This document shows positions 33,009 through 46,036 of a stretch of DNA of 64,000 nucleotides, in pieces. Origin of the DNA: Mallotus nudiflorus. Its lineage: Eukaryota; Streptophyta; Magnoliopsida; Malpighiales; Euphorbiaceae. Under the pieces are notes generated by a model. That model had not been told where the DNA came from. It did not search any database and worked only from the letters and a program-made list of their open reading frames with translations. Position numbers and translations under genes: made by a program. The stretch spans positions 4,868,501 to 4,932,500 of the forward strand of contig CANTUR010000002.1 of NCBI GenBank assembly GCA_947683625.1. The letters run 5' to 3'. Position 1 is the stretch's first letter; every line of letters starts with the position of its first letter.

Positions 33009-36000
33009 AGTATTATTCTAGTTTGTTACTTGGATGCTTGGGTTTCGTTTGATCCAAGTGCTACACACTCTTTTGTGTCCCCTATTTTTTCTTTGAAGTC
33101 GTGTTGGCAAGCTTCGAGGATGGCTTTTCCTTTGTCTATTGTCACTCCTCTAAGCGATTCATTGGACACTAATGTTATTCTTTCTAGTTGTCAAGTGTTT
33201 ATTAAAGGCAGAGAACTTCCAACAGAATTGGTGTTGTTAGATGTGATGGAGTTTAATATGATTCTGGGTATGGATTAGTTGTCTCAGCACCATGTCGTTA
33301 TGGATTATTGGAGTAAAGAGGTGATTTTCAAATTCCTAATGAAGAAGAGTTTAAGTTTGTGGGTGATAAAAGTTTTGCACCTCAGAATCTCATCTCCGTT
33401 ATCATGGCTAGGAAGATGTTGAGAAAGGGTTGTCAGGGATATTTGGCATTAGTCAAGGATACTTTTGTGGAGAAGTTGTCACTCACAGATGTTCTTATTG
33501 CCTGTGAGTTTCCTGAGGAGTTGTCAGGTTTACCACCTCACAGAGAGATTGAGTTCTGTATAGATATGGTTCCATGCACTACTCCAATTTCAATGCCGCC
33601 CTACAGAATGGCTCCTGCAGAGTTAAAAGAGTTGAAGGAGTAGTTACAAGAATTGCTAGATAAGGGTTTCATCAGACCTAATGTTTCTCCTTAGGGTGCA
33701 CCAATCCTATTTATGAGGAAGAAGAATGCTACCCTGAGACTGTGCATTAATTATAGAGAGTTGAATAAGGTGATAGTGAAGAACAAGTATCCTCTCTCGA
33801 GGATAGATGATCTGTTTGATTAGCTTCAGGGTGCACAGTTCTTTTCTAAGATTGACTTAAGGTCGAGTTATCATCAGTTGCATATCAGTTAGGCCGATGT
33901 TCCTAAAATGGCATTATGCACTCGATATGACCACTATGAGTTTCTTGTGATGTCATTTGGGTTGACTAATGCACTAGCTACTTTTATGGACCTAATGAAT
34001 AAAGTATTCAGACCATTTATGGATCAATTTATGGTAGTCTTCATTGATGATATACTGGTATATTCAAAGAGTATAAAGGAACACATATATCACTTAAGGA
34101 CTATATTGCAGACACTGAGAGAACATCAACTTTATGCTAAATTCTCAAAGTGTGGTTTTTTATTGGAAAGTGTTGCATTCCTTAGACACGTAGTGACTAA
34201 AGATGGTATCCAAGTTGATCTATAGAAGATTAAGGCAGTGTCTGAGTGGCCTAGACAAATAACAGACATAAAGATTCATAGTTTTCTAGGTTTAGCTGGG
34301 TATTATAGGAGATTTGTGCATGATTTTTCTAGAATTATTGCTCCTATGACTCACTTGACTCAAAAGAATGTGAAGTTTGAGTGGTCAGATGCTTATGAGA
34401 ATAGTTTCCAGTTGCTGAAGGAGAAGTTGACTACAGCTCCAGTTTTAGCTTTGCCTAATGGAGTAGATAAATTCATTGTATATTGTGATGCCTCTAGAGT
34501 CAGCCTAGGTTATGTCTTGATGCAGAATGGTAGGATGATAGCATATGCTTCAAGGCAGTTAAAGAAGCATGAACAAAATTATCTTACCCATAACCTAGAG
34601 ATGGCTGCAGTGATCTTTGCTCTCAAGATTTAGAGATATTATTTGTATGGGGTGACTTGTCAGATTTTTACTAATCACAAGAGCCTTAAGTACATTTTTT
34701 AGCAGAGATATCTAATTTAACGCAGAGGAGATGGTTAGAACTCCTGAAGGACTATAACTATAAGATTCTTTATCATCCAAGTAAAGCTAATGTGGTAGCA
34801 GATGCCTTGAGTAGGAAGTCCTCAGGTAGTCTTGCTCACATTAGTGTGGATAGGAGACCATTGATCCAATAGTTGCACCAGTTAGTGGATCAAGGTCTGA
34901 TGATGAAGATTAGCAGATCTGGTGGACTGTTGGCTCAGTTCAGAGTTTGATCTATGCTAAAATATAGGATTAAGGCAGCTCAGGGCTGAGATCCTATTCT
35001 AGCAAAGCTTGCAAAGAATATTTATGCAGGGAAGTTCACTGAATTCACACTTGATGATGAAGGTGTTTTATGGATCAGTGGTAGGTTGTGCGTTCCTGAT
35101 GTAGATAATTTGAGAGAAGAGATCCTTGAGGAAGCGCATTCTATAGCCTACAACATACATCCAAGTGTCACTAACATGTACCATAGTATTAAAGACTTGT
35201 ATTGGTAGGATGGACTAAAGAAGGATGTAACTAATTTTATTGCTAAGTGTTTGACATGTCAGCAGGTGAAAGCTGAACATCAAAAGCCTTCTGGGAAGTT
35301 TTAGCCTCTTCCTATTCCTGAGTGGAAGTGGGAGAGAATTGCTATGGGTTTTGCGGTTGGGTTACCTCATTCTAAGGATGGATACAATTCCATCTACTTG
35401 ATTGTGGATAGGTTAACCAAGTCTGCTTATTTCATGTCTGTGAAAGCCACTTATTCTATAGCTAAATTGGCAAAGCTATATGTTAAGCATAATGTGTGCC
35501 TTCATGGAGTACCTGTGTCCATTGTATCTAATAAAGGTTTAGTGTTTACCTCTTATTTTTTGCAGAAGTTACAAGAAGCAATGGGCACCAAGCTTGACTT
35601 TAGTGCTGCTTTTCACCCTTAGACGGATGGTCAAACTGAGAGGACTATCAAGACACTTGAAGATATATTGATGATGTGTGTATTGGATATGAAAGGTAGC
35701 TGGGATGATCATTTACTGCTTGTGGAGTTTGCATATAATAACAGCTACCATAGCAGTATTGGGATGGCATATATGAGGCTTTGTATGAAAGGAAATGTAG
35801 ATCCCCTTTATGTTGGGATGAGATTGGAAAGAGAGCATTGTCTGGACCTAAGATGGTTCAGGATGCCGTTGAGAAGGTTGATGTGATTAAAAGGAGATTA
35901 GAGATCACAATTAGTCGACAAAAGAACTATGCGGATCCAGGACATAGAGATGTGGAGTTCCAGGTGAGAGACTATGTGTTTCTAAAGGTGTCTCCTATGA

Positions 36001-36384
36001 AGGGTGTGATGAGATTTGACAAGAAGGGGAAGCTAGCATCGAGATATATTAGACCGTTTGAGATTTTGGAAAGAGTGGGAATGGTTTCATATCAGTTGGC
36101 TTTGCCTCCAAATTTGTCTCAAGTTCATCCAATGTTCCATATCTCAATGCTGAGGAAGTATATTCCAGACTCTTCGCACGTGTTGCAGCTTGATAGTGTA
36201 GAATTGAATGAATACCTAACATTCAAGGAGGAACCAGCCACGATAGTTGACTATTAAGTTCAACAGTTACGTATAAAGCAGATTCCAATGGTCAAGGTGT
36301 TGTGGTGAAGCAATAATGTAGAGGAGCACACTTGGGAGATAAAAGCTGAGATGCGAGTTGCTTACCCTTATCTCTTTCCTCGAT
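33009..36384 (+). pseudogene. Element 2 pol: protease-RT-RNase H-integrase-chromodomain (broken)
   Basis: Colinear with Element 1 pol. Protease FDPSATHSF (33,048-33,074) has lost the active-site Gly. RT keeps FIDDILVYS (34,040-34,066), unlike Element 1. RNase H keeps 'VYCDASR' (34,480-34,500). The integrase zinc region is present, but both visible core Asp are changed (Gly at 35,347, Asn at 35,530). The chromodomain remnant near 36,290-36,384 reads 'VEEHTWEIKAEMR'. Single-base losses shift the frame near 33,325, 34,713 and 35,776. Stops are again mostly TAG at Gln or Trp positions (33,641; 33,694; 34,224; 35,621). The TGA at 34,987 is at the same codon as 13,100 in Element 1. Confidence 0.92.
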
Positions 36385-36431
36385 AATTCTTTTTTCTGTT
36401 CTTTTCTTTGAATTCGAGTATAAATTCTTAT

Positions 36432-36444
36432 AAGGAGGGAAGAT
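36432..36444 (+). other. Polypurine tract, Element 2
   Basis: AAGGAGGGAAGAT just before the 3' LTR start TGTAATAACTC; same place and form as in Element 1. Confidence 0.85.
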
Positions 36445-38678
36445 TGTAATAACTCTATATTTTAAATAATATAAAATTATTTTGAGATTTACAATGTTAA
36501 TAAAGTTTTAAATTTTACTTATATATTATTGTCATTATTTGTGTATATTACCATTTATTTTATTCTAAATATTTTATTTATGTAAAATAATTATTTTGTG
36601 AGTTTTATTATTTAAAGTATTAAAATCATTTTCATTACTAATATTTTTAAATAGCATTATTAATTTTTTTATTGTTATTAGTATTATTATTATTATTATA
36701 ATTATTATAATAATAATAATTATTATTATTATTATTATTTTATTTCTATTATTTTTAATAGTATTAGTGTTAATATTTTATTGGTATTATTATTATTTTT
36801 ATTATTGGTATTATTTTATTATATGTGCATGTGTTATGTGTGAATATGCGTAAGTGTGTGTTGTGTATATATATACAAGATTAGAAACGAGTGAGGAAAA
36901 AAAATTTTCGCCATTCTTTTCTTCCTTTTTTCTATTTCTACGTTTTCTTCTTCAAGTCCATGTGCAGTGCCATCACCAAACACTGGAGCCACCACCATCA
37001 GCCACCACCCTTCACCTTCATCACTTCCCCACCTTCTCTTCCTCCTCCTATCACTGTTTGTTGCCTCTGTCATCGGGAGGAGCAGTAGAACAGCAGCAGC
37101 ACCGAGAGGCTCCCTTGGACTCCGGTGTTAATTCCGACCACCTCAGCTCCTTATTCCGATGTTGATCGACTCTTCTAGGACCGGTAAGTCTATTTCCAAG
37201 CTCTGTTTGAGCTTGAATCCTCTCGTTTGTGAGTTTTAGCTAGATTTTAGTTTATGTCCATCTTAGGTTTTATTTTTTTTAAGCTTGTTATTGTTTGATT
37301 TATGGATTTTTGCTTTGGGAATGTTGTTCATGGCAACTTAAGCTTCTCAAAAATAATTTTGGTGTATTTCTTGAATTATTTTGAATTATTGGTATTTTTT
37401 ATTATTTTAATATTAAAATATTGAATTTTTGATAATTTTGTTAATTAATTAGTTTTAATGGAAATTTAGTTAAATTAGAGTTATTAATTTGAGTTAACAA
37501 TTTTAGAATTTATAAAATAATTTTTAGTGAAATTATATAATTTTTGAGAATATTTTTATATTTGTAAATATTGGATTAATGAGTTAATTGTGTATTTTTT
37601 CTGACATTATAGTTAAATAATCTGTTTTAACTTATTTTAGAATTGTATAGGGTATCAAAATGATTTTTATAAATTATTTACTATTTTTAACTAATTAATA
37701 CTAATTTTTAAAAATTATATTCAATTAATATATTATTTACTATTTTGGCGATTAAATGGATTTTTAATTATTTTTATTATATATTTAAGGTACTTGAGTA
37801 TAAAAAAGTGAATTTTACTATTATATGTTGAATTATTGAAAAATTTGATTTTTATTAATATTATATTATTATTTGAGATTTTTATTTAATTATTGTACAA
37901 ATAATTATATTTGGTGATTTAATGTTTAAATATATTATATTTTGGTATTTTATGGATAATTATAGAATTTAATGATTTTTAATATATTTATTTTTATATT
38001 GATTATTGGTGAATTATGAGCCTCGATTGAGAATTTGTGCAATTCAAGGTCTCAACTCGAGGTATTAAGCTTTGTGGAATTTAGAAGTGTATTTTTCTTG
38101 CAGGATCGGCTCTACTATCAGTAGAGAGATGTCAGTTTTACAGAGGAGGTTCTACCAAATTTTTGGTAGAATTCTCATAAAATGTGACGTCGAGTCGATC
38201 CTGAGTCTTTGTGTTTTAATTGAATTTTAAATTCTTAGATCGAGTATTTCTTTAGAATTCTTAGATGTATAAGTTAGAATATATTCTGATTTTTATATTA
38301 TTTATTTTTTAGTTGCACCGAGACCGAGGCCTATCAGACCAAGCCCATCGAGTCAATCTCGAGGAGCGCATACTTGTGACTTATTATTCTATATATGCAT
38401 TGCATATAGAATGCATGAATAAGGATTTTCACATTTTATTAAATGTTTATACATGATTTATTTTATTAAATGACTTAGTATGTTTTTGGTATATTTTGAT
38501 ATATATATATGCATGTTGTAATTTTCAATATATACCTAATATATTCATGGTTTATTGGAGTATATTATGGCATATGTATATGATATATGTTTAATATACA
38601 TTAGTATATTTTCAGTATCCTTTTGGCATTCTTTCGGTACTCCTCTTTAAATGAATGTTATTATGTTTATATCATGCA
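36445..38678 (+). repeat. Element 2 3' LTR (family B), left part
   Basis: Starts TGTAATAACTC. TTA-rich U3 (36,680-36,810), a TATATATATAC region (36,868), GC-rich block, the best donor of all copies (ACCG|GTAAGT, 37,184), acceptor TTTTTCTTGCAG (38,103), hairpins CTCTACT/AGTAGAG and TTCTACCAAA/TTGGTAGAA, and a CTT|GTGACT second donor. Split at '...ATGCA' by a solo LTR and resumed at 41,436. Confidence 0.9.
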
Positions 38679-38996
38679 TGTAATACCCTATATTTTTAAT
38701 TTAAATAAAATAATTTTTGAATTTGTATTATTAATAAATAATTTTAAATTATATTATACAATTGTTAATTTTCTAGCTATTTTATTGAGATAGATTTGTA
38801 TTATTATTATTTTTAGGGAAATATATTTTCTATAATAAAATTAAATATTAGATAGCTATTTTTAAAGTGTGATTATTCTATATTCCCTTTGTTAATTTCA
38901 ATCTTATAATATGTAATATATATACTATATATTATATAGGGTTTATTATTTTATGTAGGTGTTATTTTTTAGGGTATTATATATATATAGATATAG

Positions 38997-39049
<53 letters not shown>

Positions 39050-41430
39050 CATTCATGTGTGTGAATATACATGTATAGTATGTGAATTTGGGAATATATA
39101 TACACAAATACATGTATTTGTGTATATATAATCCCAAATTCACATACTATACATGTGAATGTAAGCTCACACCCCAAACACACACACCCGTTGCCCCTCC
39201 TCCCCGTCCATCACCGTCACTGCCACATTCCCTCTCCCTTCGGCATGCCTCGACCTCCCTGAGCAGCCATCATCGCCGCAGTAGCCGCCAGTCTCTCCTT
39301 CTTCCCTCTTTTCTTCCATTTCCGATGCCCTGCTCTCCTTCTCTCTCGGTCTAAGCTCTCACCGCCACTGTCGGAGCTAGATCGGTGCCACCATTGCTCC
39401 CTCAGCTTGCCTTGCCTTCTCAGGCATCGGTCGATGCCAAGCCTCGCCGCTGCAACCCATTTTTGGCATTAGAAATCAAGGTAGAAGGTGAGTTATTATA
39501 GGTTGTTTTAGGGTCGTTCTTTGGTTATCTGGGTTGATTTAAGTGCTAAGCTTCATTTATTCTAAGTTAAATGATTAATTATGCTAAGTTAGTTGTTTAA
39601 ATCCAATTTTAGTATATTATTTTGATTTTTCTTGATTTTACAGAATTTTATTTGATTTTTATTTGATTTTATTTGAGTAATAATAATATATTATGTAAAT
39701 TTATGTATTATAGGGGTAAAAAAGTAATTTTATGCTAATTATAACTAAATAATGGTTTTATTTATGGTATTTGTTGACAGTTATATTAATTACATATTAT
39801 ATATGCATATTTTAAGAATAATGTATATTATTGAAAATTATGGATTTTTATATATTTATGTCTAATTAAATTTAATTAAGTGTTATGTTATATTTTAATT
39901 ATGATTTTAATGTTTATTTATGAAAGTAATATTTTCATGAATTTTATTAGTTAGAATTAAGTTGTGATGTTTTGTTGAGTTGTGAACTCGGTCGGGCTAA
40001 TACTGTGTTAAAGAGTCAACCCGAGTGTAGATTGTGTGCAAAATTTTAGAAGTGCATTTTCTGTGTAGGAATGGCTCTACCTATGGTAGAGAGATGTCCA
40101 TTTTACAGAAGAGACTCTGCCAAAATCTTGGTAGATTTTCTCATAAAACGTGACATCTTCCGTAAAATTCCTAGCATTAATTAGGGTTTTTCCCTATCCA
40201 TTGAGTCTTATCTAGTCTTCCTTGAGTCAGTTTAAAATTTTGCTATTTCTGTTGATTTTTTATTTTAATTCCATAGACGTGCTTTTAAAATAGGTCTGTT
40301 ATTTTTTCTAGAGAATACCGCAGCGGAAGCTGTTGGATCATAGCAGACGCGAGGTCATCAGCCTTCTCGCTCGTCCTGTAAGTTGATACATTGATTTGTG
40401 CGTATGTTTTATTTAAATATGCGTGCGCTCATAATTTCAGTATTCATTATATGATTTATTTAATTTAAATGCTGCTATTTAAGATTTAAATGTATTTTAT
40501 TTATTTAAACTTCATTTTAAGAAATTTTGGTAGAACAGGCTCCTTGGTGGGTTTCACCAGGACCGTGTGCACATGGTAGAGATTGAGAGATGGATCCGAT
40601 ATATGTATGACTTGTGGATATTAACTGGGACGGGTGCCTTGGTGGAAGCCTTTACTCTAAAGGACCGCCAGTGATTAAAAAGTTAATAATGGACTGGGAT
40701 GGGTGCCTCGATGGATGCCTTAGCTCTCGAGGACCACCAGTGCCATGTATTTGGATTAAGTGGATGACTGCGGCTTGGTGCCTCGATTGATGCCTTTGCT
40801 CTTGGGGACCGGCAGTCTATGTGGATTAAGTGGGCCCATTAGCCATTTAGAAATTTAGGTTAGGGTTCTACCGAGATTTTTCAAAAGCTATATATGTACG
40901 TTATAAATTATTTTCACTATAACTATATGATTTTCAAAAAGGTTTTCAAACCGTACAACTCTTTTTATTAACTTACTCAATGAGGTATAATTCCCCTCAA
41001 TCTATTTTTTTTTCAGGAGCTTGGGAGTTCAACCTCAGACCGCCTCTGCACCGGATATCTTCATCACCGGCTATATTATATAGGTCTTTAAGAGCTGTAT
41101 TGTAGTAGTAACTCTATAATACTATACTAGTATTTATACTATGAGTTTGTATAACTTAAGTATACTCATGTATTGCATTTTAATGAACCACACTTATGTA
41201 TAATGTTTTAAGATTGATTTATGATATTTGATGATGGAGAATATTCTATATTGTGCATGATTATGTTTATTTTTAGAAAAATCAATTTGATAATGTGTTC
41301 TTGCATGAAATAAAGTTTTAAATTTGAAGGTTTTATTTTTTTCTCTTTAAGGCTTACTACGGGTTTCGAGGGCCTTATGCCTACCCATTCCCTAGTGTTG
41401 GTCGCGTGCCCTTGGGTTCGGGTCATAACA
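38679..41430 (+). mobile_element. Solo LTR, gypsy family C
   Basis: Complete 2.75-kb LTR, TGTAATACCC...GGGTCATAACA, with a perfect target duplication ATGCA (38,674-38,678 and 41,431-41,435). It has an (AT)n run (38,999-39,043), an 88-bp palindrome, donor AAG|GTGAGTT (39,488), acceptor GTGTAG (40,068), second donor CCT|GTAAGT (40,378), second acceptor TTTCAG|GAG (41,016), and three hairpin cassettes. It shares order but little sequence with family A, which makes its conserved landmarks informative. Confidence 0.95.
39069..39156. repeat. 88-bp near-perfect palindrome
   Basis: Arms of 44 bp centred on CATG (39,111-39,114), starting ACATGTATAGTATGTG and ending CACATACTATACATGT, with a single mismatched pair. 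It lies just after the (AT)n promoter-like run, in a part likely to be transcribed. Confidence 0.93.
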
Positions 41431-41435
41431 ATGCA

Positions 41436-41814
41436 TTTTACTATTTTTAATAATTATAAGAATGATTTGAAGGATAGCAGTAGAACGTGCTACCTAGTGG
41501 GCTATGCTAGGACTGTTGCGCGATAGTACGATAAAATTAGGTTGAGAATCTGATAATTTTTGTTGAGATATTGGTTTTGAGAAAGGCTAACTGTGGATCT
41601 TCGATTGACCGAGTGTACTCGGGTCCAGTCATGCCGGTAGTGAGATTGCGGAACCTTAGTTGACCTAATGTACTCGGGGCCAGTCTACTACTTTAAGTTG
41701 GATAAATTAATACTTGGAGTTTGATTAAGCCTGTTTGCTGTTGATTATTATGATCGAGGTTGCGAACTATTAGGGTTCTGCTCTGATCCATCAACTAAAA
41801 TGATTTTATGCTTT

Positions 41815-41853
<39 letters not shown>

Positions 41854-42352
41854 ATTTAACATCTATGTGAAATTCTTGTATATATTTATATATATACTGA
41901 TGCTTGACTGTATATGAGTTAAATTGCATGTATATATATTATAATAATTCACTCAATGAGGTTTGACTCCCCTCATTATATTTTTTTCAAGAGATTCCTT
42001 GTCATCAGACCTCAGTAATAGACCTCTACATCGAACTTCTTCAGCCCTAGCTGAATTATGTAATTTATTTATCTAAACTTTTGTTGTATTTTAGAAAACT
42101 GCAGTAGTAGTACTTTGTATCTGTAGAATGTAGTTTTAGTAAGAGACCTTTCTCTAAATATTGTATGAAAATATTTTTATTTATGAAATGACATATAATT
42201 ATTTATTTTTATATCGATTTAAGATTTTAATTCTGGCATATTTTATTTATTCATTGCATGCTTTTTATTTCTAAGGCTTGCTATGGGTTCTGGATTCGAA
42301 AGAATTCCCATTCCCTAGCACCGATCATGACTCCCCGTTTTGGGTCATGACA
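41436..42352 (+). repeat. Element 2 3' LTR, right part with 3' end
   Basis: Resumes with TTTTACTATTTTTAATAATT, the hairpin variant CCTAG...CTAGG, two cassettes, an (AT)n run (41,820-41,850) and the 3' block, ending GGGTCATGACA. The next five bases are TTATT; the matching copy would lie left of the window. Athila gag begins at once. Confidence 0.88.
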
Positions 42353-42357
42353 TTATT

Positions 42358-43683
42358 ATACATAACCTCAAAAAATTTATCCAATTTATTCTCCATTGAG
42401 GCCATGCTATCTTGATGAGGTTGTTGAAAACCCGAAGGTGCTTGCCTTACCATATTGTTTAAAAGCCTTGGGAACCAAATTATTATTATTATTATTATAA
42501 GAAAAATTCGGGTGATTCCTCCATCTCGAATTGTAAGTATTTGAGAATGGATTGTTACCTTGTTTTACTTAAAATTGGTTTCCCACAAAGTTGACTTATT
42601 CTAAGCTTACATCTCCATTCACACTATTATTGACACATCCACATTCTCCAATTAAGTGTACTACCATATTATAATTTTCACATGGCAACTATGAAGTTGT
42701 TGCACCCACTGTTGTTCTATGGTTGAGATCTTTTAACTGCTTTGAAAGTGCTACAATTTAGGCTTGAAGTGAAGTTACTACATCTACCCCAATTCGGCCT
42801 CCCTACTTTAATGGGTTTTAATGCTTTAATGGCCAAAGACAATTATTATTTGCCATCTCCCCTAAAAGTGCAAATGCAGCCTCAACTATTTTCCACATCA
42901 AAGAACCTCCAATTGCTGCATCAATAGTGTCTCTAGCGGATTAGGTAACACCATTATAGAAAGTTTGGATGAGCACATCCCTTGGCAAACCATGATGAGG
43001 ATAGCTCCTTAGGAACTCCTTGAATCTTTCCCACACATCACTAAAGGATTCCATCTCAAACTGTTGAAAGGTGGTGATATCCTTGATAATATTCACTATC
43101 TTTACAGGTGGGAAGTATTTTGCCAGAAAAGCCTTTACCAAAAGATCCCTATAGTGATTGAGGTTGGTGGCTATGAGTTCAACTACACCTTATCTTTATC
43201 CTTCAATGTGCATGGAAAGAGCCTCAAGTGAATTATATCATTTGACACCCCATTACATTTAAAAGTATCGTAGATTTCTAGAAAATTAGTGATGTGAACA
43301 TTGGTCTTTATTTGCCAACCATAAAATTGAACACTTGACTATATCATTTGAAGTAAGGCCAATTTAATCTCAAAATTGTTGGCCTTGTAATACTTTGTCG
43401 TGTACCATCTAGACCTGGCATGGAAAAATCTAAAAGTATTGTTTTTTCTTTCCATTTTTCTATCATGGACTCGATTCCTCTAAAGAATGCCTCATATTCT
43501 CTCTTTTGAACCATGTAAGTTTTGGAATAAAAATAAGAGGATCTGCCCTTGCTCTTTGAGTATTAAGCATACACCAAAATAATTCCTGTAATAATTAAAA
43601 ATAGAAAATGAATATACAAATTTAGAACAAAAATAACTTAAATTAAGAAAAACATAACCAATTATATTGTTAAACTTACTCAA
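42358..43683 (-). pseudogene. Athila-type gypsy gag (truncated, broken)
   Basis: Reverse-strand gag. Residues such as 'NGVSND...LRLFP', 'KAFLAKYFPPVK', 'WERFKEFLRS' and 'PHHGLPRDVLIQTFYNG' (43,141-42,941) are the conserved core of Athila-like retrotransposon gag. After them come 'GEMANNN' (about 42,845) and a downstream 'ALSKQL'-like stretch. Stops and shifts are frequent. The 5' leader (43,450-43,683) leads to an Asp-tRNA primer site. The 3' side is cut by Element 2, so protease and pol would lie beyond that insertion, outside the window. Confidence 0.85.
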
Positions 43684-43701
43684 TCCCCAACAACAGTGCC
43701 A
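43684..43701 (-). other. Primer-binding site, Athila-type (tRNA-Asp)
   Basis: The reverse strand reads TGGCACTGTTGTTGGGGA; the known Asp-tRNA site of Athila/Tat elements is TGGCGCCGTTGCCGGGGA. The four differences are all transitions, as from cytosine deamination. Confidence 0.88.
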
Positions 43702-45081
43702 AAAACTTAATTCATTCTCGTAAGCATATGAGTTCGTCAAATAATATAAAAGAAGTAAAAGTCAATCCCATAAGGATTGAATGCCTATCCAACTATTAAT
43801 TTTGTTTTTAATTTATTTAAGAAATCAAATATTGAGTGATTATAATTGTTAAAATCTAATAAATAAGAATGAAACTAAAGAATCAAAATCAATCATATTC
43901 AATTTAACAAACAATGATAGTCAAGATCTTAGGGAATGTATTATTCTATTTTCTCTAAGCAATTCATATAAAAAGATTCTTTTCCTAAATTACAATTGGG
44001 GATTCAAAAGAGGTAATTAATCTTTCTCAAATAGAAATTACCTAATTTATTTACATCAAATAAAAAGACTTTAAATGATTCTTATCAATTTCAAGCCTAA
44101 TCAATTTCAGTAAATAAATCATATACCACCCCCAATTCGAATTGAATTAATTCAAACTATCTCTTGATTCAAATCATTCAATAAGCATTCACAATCCATT
44201 AAGATCAATATTTCTTAATTATCAATCTTAATTCAAAATTAAATATGATTGGTCAAATCATAAATAATGAATCATAATGAATACTTTATACAATTTAAAT
44301 GGAAAGATAATAAATAAATTACTTAAATCAAATGAGTTCTACAATCCCTAACATAAATATATTTTTTTTGAAAATTTGATAACCTAAAACACACACACAG
44401 AGCACAATGACATCATACACCATCTAATAAAAATAAATTTAGCTAAACATAATAACCAACATATTCTCAAGTGCAATATAGAAATATATTAAAGAAATAG
44501 GAAGAGTGAAAAGAAAAGAAGAAAATCTTTGAATTGTTGTTCCTTCTCCCGTAATGCTCCTCTCCTTATTACCTTCTCCTCCTTTTTATTTTTTTCTTTC
44601 ATAATTGTTGTATTGGCTCCTACTCAAGTATGTTTCCTTCCATAATTGTTTACTTTTCTCCCTACTTAAATGTGTCTTCATCAATTAATATATTTTTAGC
44701 AAATCCCACTTAAGTGTGTCTTCATCATAATTGTTTCTTTTTCTTCCCACTTAAGTGTGCCTTCTTCATAATTGTTGCTTTTTCTCTCCACTTAAGTGTG
44801 TCTCCTTCCCAACTAACTTATCTCCAACAAATCCCATCAATTAAGCCACTTTAAATTTGAATAATAAAATTGTATATGGCCATAAATTTCTTTCTTCATT
44901 ACCCTCTCTACAAAAAAAAAAAAAACATAGAATTAATCAAATTCTAATAAAAATAAAAACAATAAACACCATAATATTCACTAAGCCAACCTAAAAACTA
45001 TTACACCTAAAACATAATCAATATGTTCCCAGTGAAAAATTCAGCAAATCCCACCCAAATTTCGGTGATAAATAGTAACCA
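43702..45081 (-). repeat. Athila-type 5' LTR (limits approximate)
   Basis: Sequence upstream of the primer site in the element's sense. No coding content, AT-rich, with 'cttaagtgtg' repeats near 44,700-44,810. The size of about 1.4 kb fits an Athila LTR. A possible 5' terminus is TGGTTACTATTTATC (reverse strand, 45,081), but the LTR ends are not proven. Confidence 0.5.
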
Positions 45082-46036
45082 GTTTGAAAAATTATGAAAT
45101 TATTTTTAATAAATAATATAAATTGTGTTGATCAATTTCTATAACTAGAGTTCGATTTAATTCCTTATGGATTATGAGATAAAATTTTCAAAATGGTTAT
45201 GGTGGAAATTATTTTATTTCCATTTAAATTAGTTTAATTCATCGAAAAAATTCTTTGAGCCTCAAAATTAAGCATTTTTAGTGTTTGTAAGATTATTTTG
45301 ATAATTCCTTGATTTTCATTTTCTCAAATTTTTAGAGTTTATTTAAAATTATTTATTAAATAAATTTTATTTATTTTAGAGAGTTTAACATGCTCCACCT
45401 GTGAGTTAATTTTATAAAATGTCTATTGAGATTATGCATAAACTAAGTATTTTCATGCAATGAAATATGATATCACAAAGTTAAATATTTCAATTGTTCT
45501 AATAAATATGGTATAATGATTTATTTATTTATTTTATTGTTGATGAGAATTTTGAGAAGATGCTTTAGTTGGTTTTATTTTATTATAATTTATTTATAAA
45601 TAAAATAAATAATATTTTGGAGAAAAATGTTAGAACGTGCTACCTGGTGGGTGTCACCAAGACAACGTGCTCATTGGTTTAATCTTTGGATAGACATGTG
45701 TTTGTGTTGGTTGGGTTGAGCTTGTTCTCTCAGAGAATCAATATTAGAATTAAGGTTTAAGGTTCTACCATAACTCTAGCTAAAGATTTTTATTTTTTTA
45801 TAAAAATATTATTTTCTTATGGTTCCATATTTATATTAGAGAGATTTATAGAATTTGAAAGAGTATACATCTATAAAAAAAAAAAAAAGTTTTGTAATAA
45901 AGGATTTTTGAATATTTAACTACTTGATGAATTTATTGGTTTTAAATAAGTATTTTAAAAACCAACATGCATTTTATAATATTAATTAATTTAGTGAGGT
46001 CTAATTTTCCTAAATCTTATTTTTCAAGAACTTCAT
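45082..46036 (+). mobile_element. Old diverged LTR (family E), fragment
   Basis: Low similarity but the right order of landmarks: 'tgctccacctgtgagtta' (45,389), CCTGGTG...CACCAAG (45,640), 'ggttctaccataact', 'agtgaggtctaa' and TTTTTCAAGAACTTC (46,018). It is broken by Element 3 at 46,037. Probably the oldest layer here. Confidence 0.55.

Noticed and set aside
36854..37165. 103-codon open frame and overlapping frames after the Element 2 3' LTR promoter region
   Set aside because: It is the His/Pro/Ser-rich translation of the GC-rich LTR block before the donor site; not conserved as protein.
43492..43740. 82-codon reverse open frame over the Athila primer site
   Set aside because: It covers a noncoding leader and the tRNA-Asp primer site, so it is not a gene.
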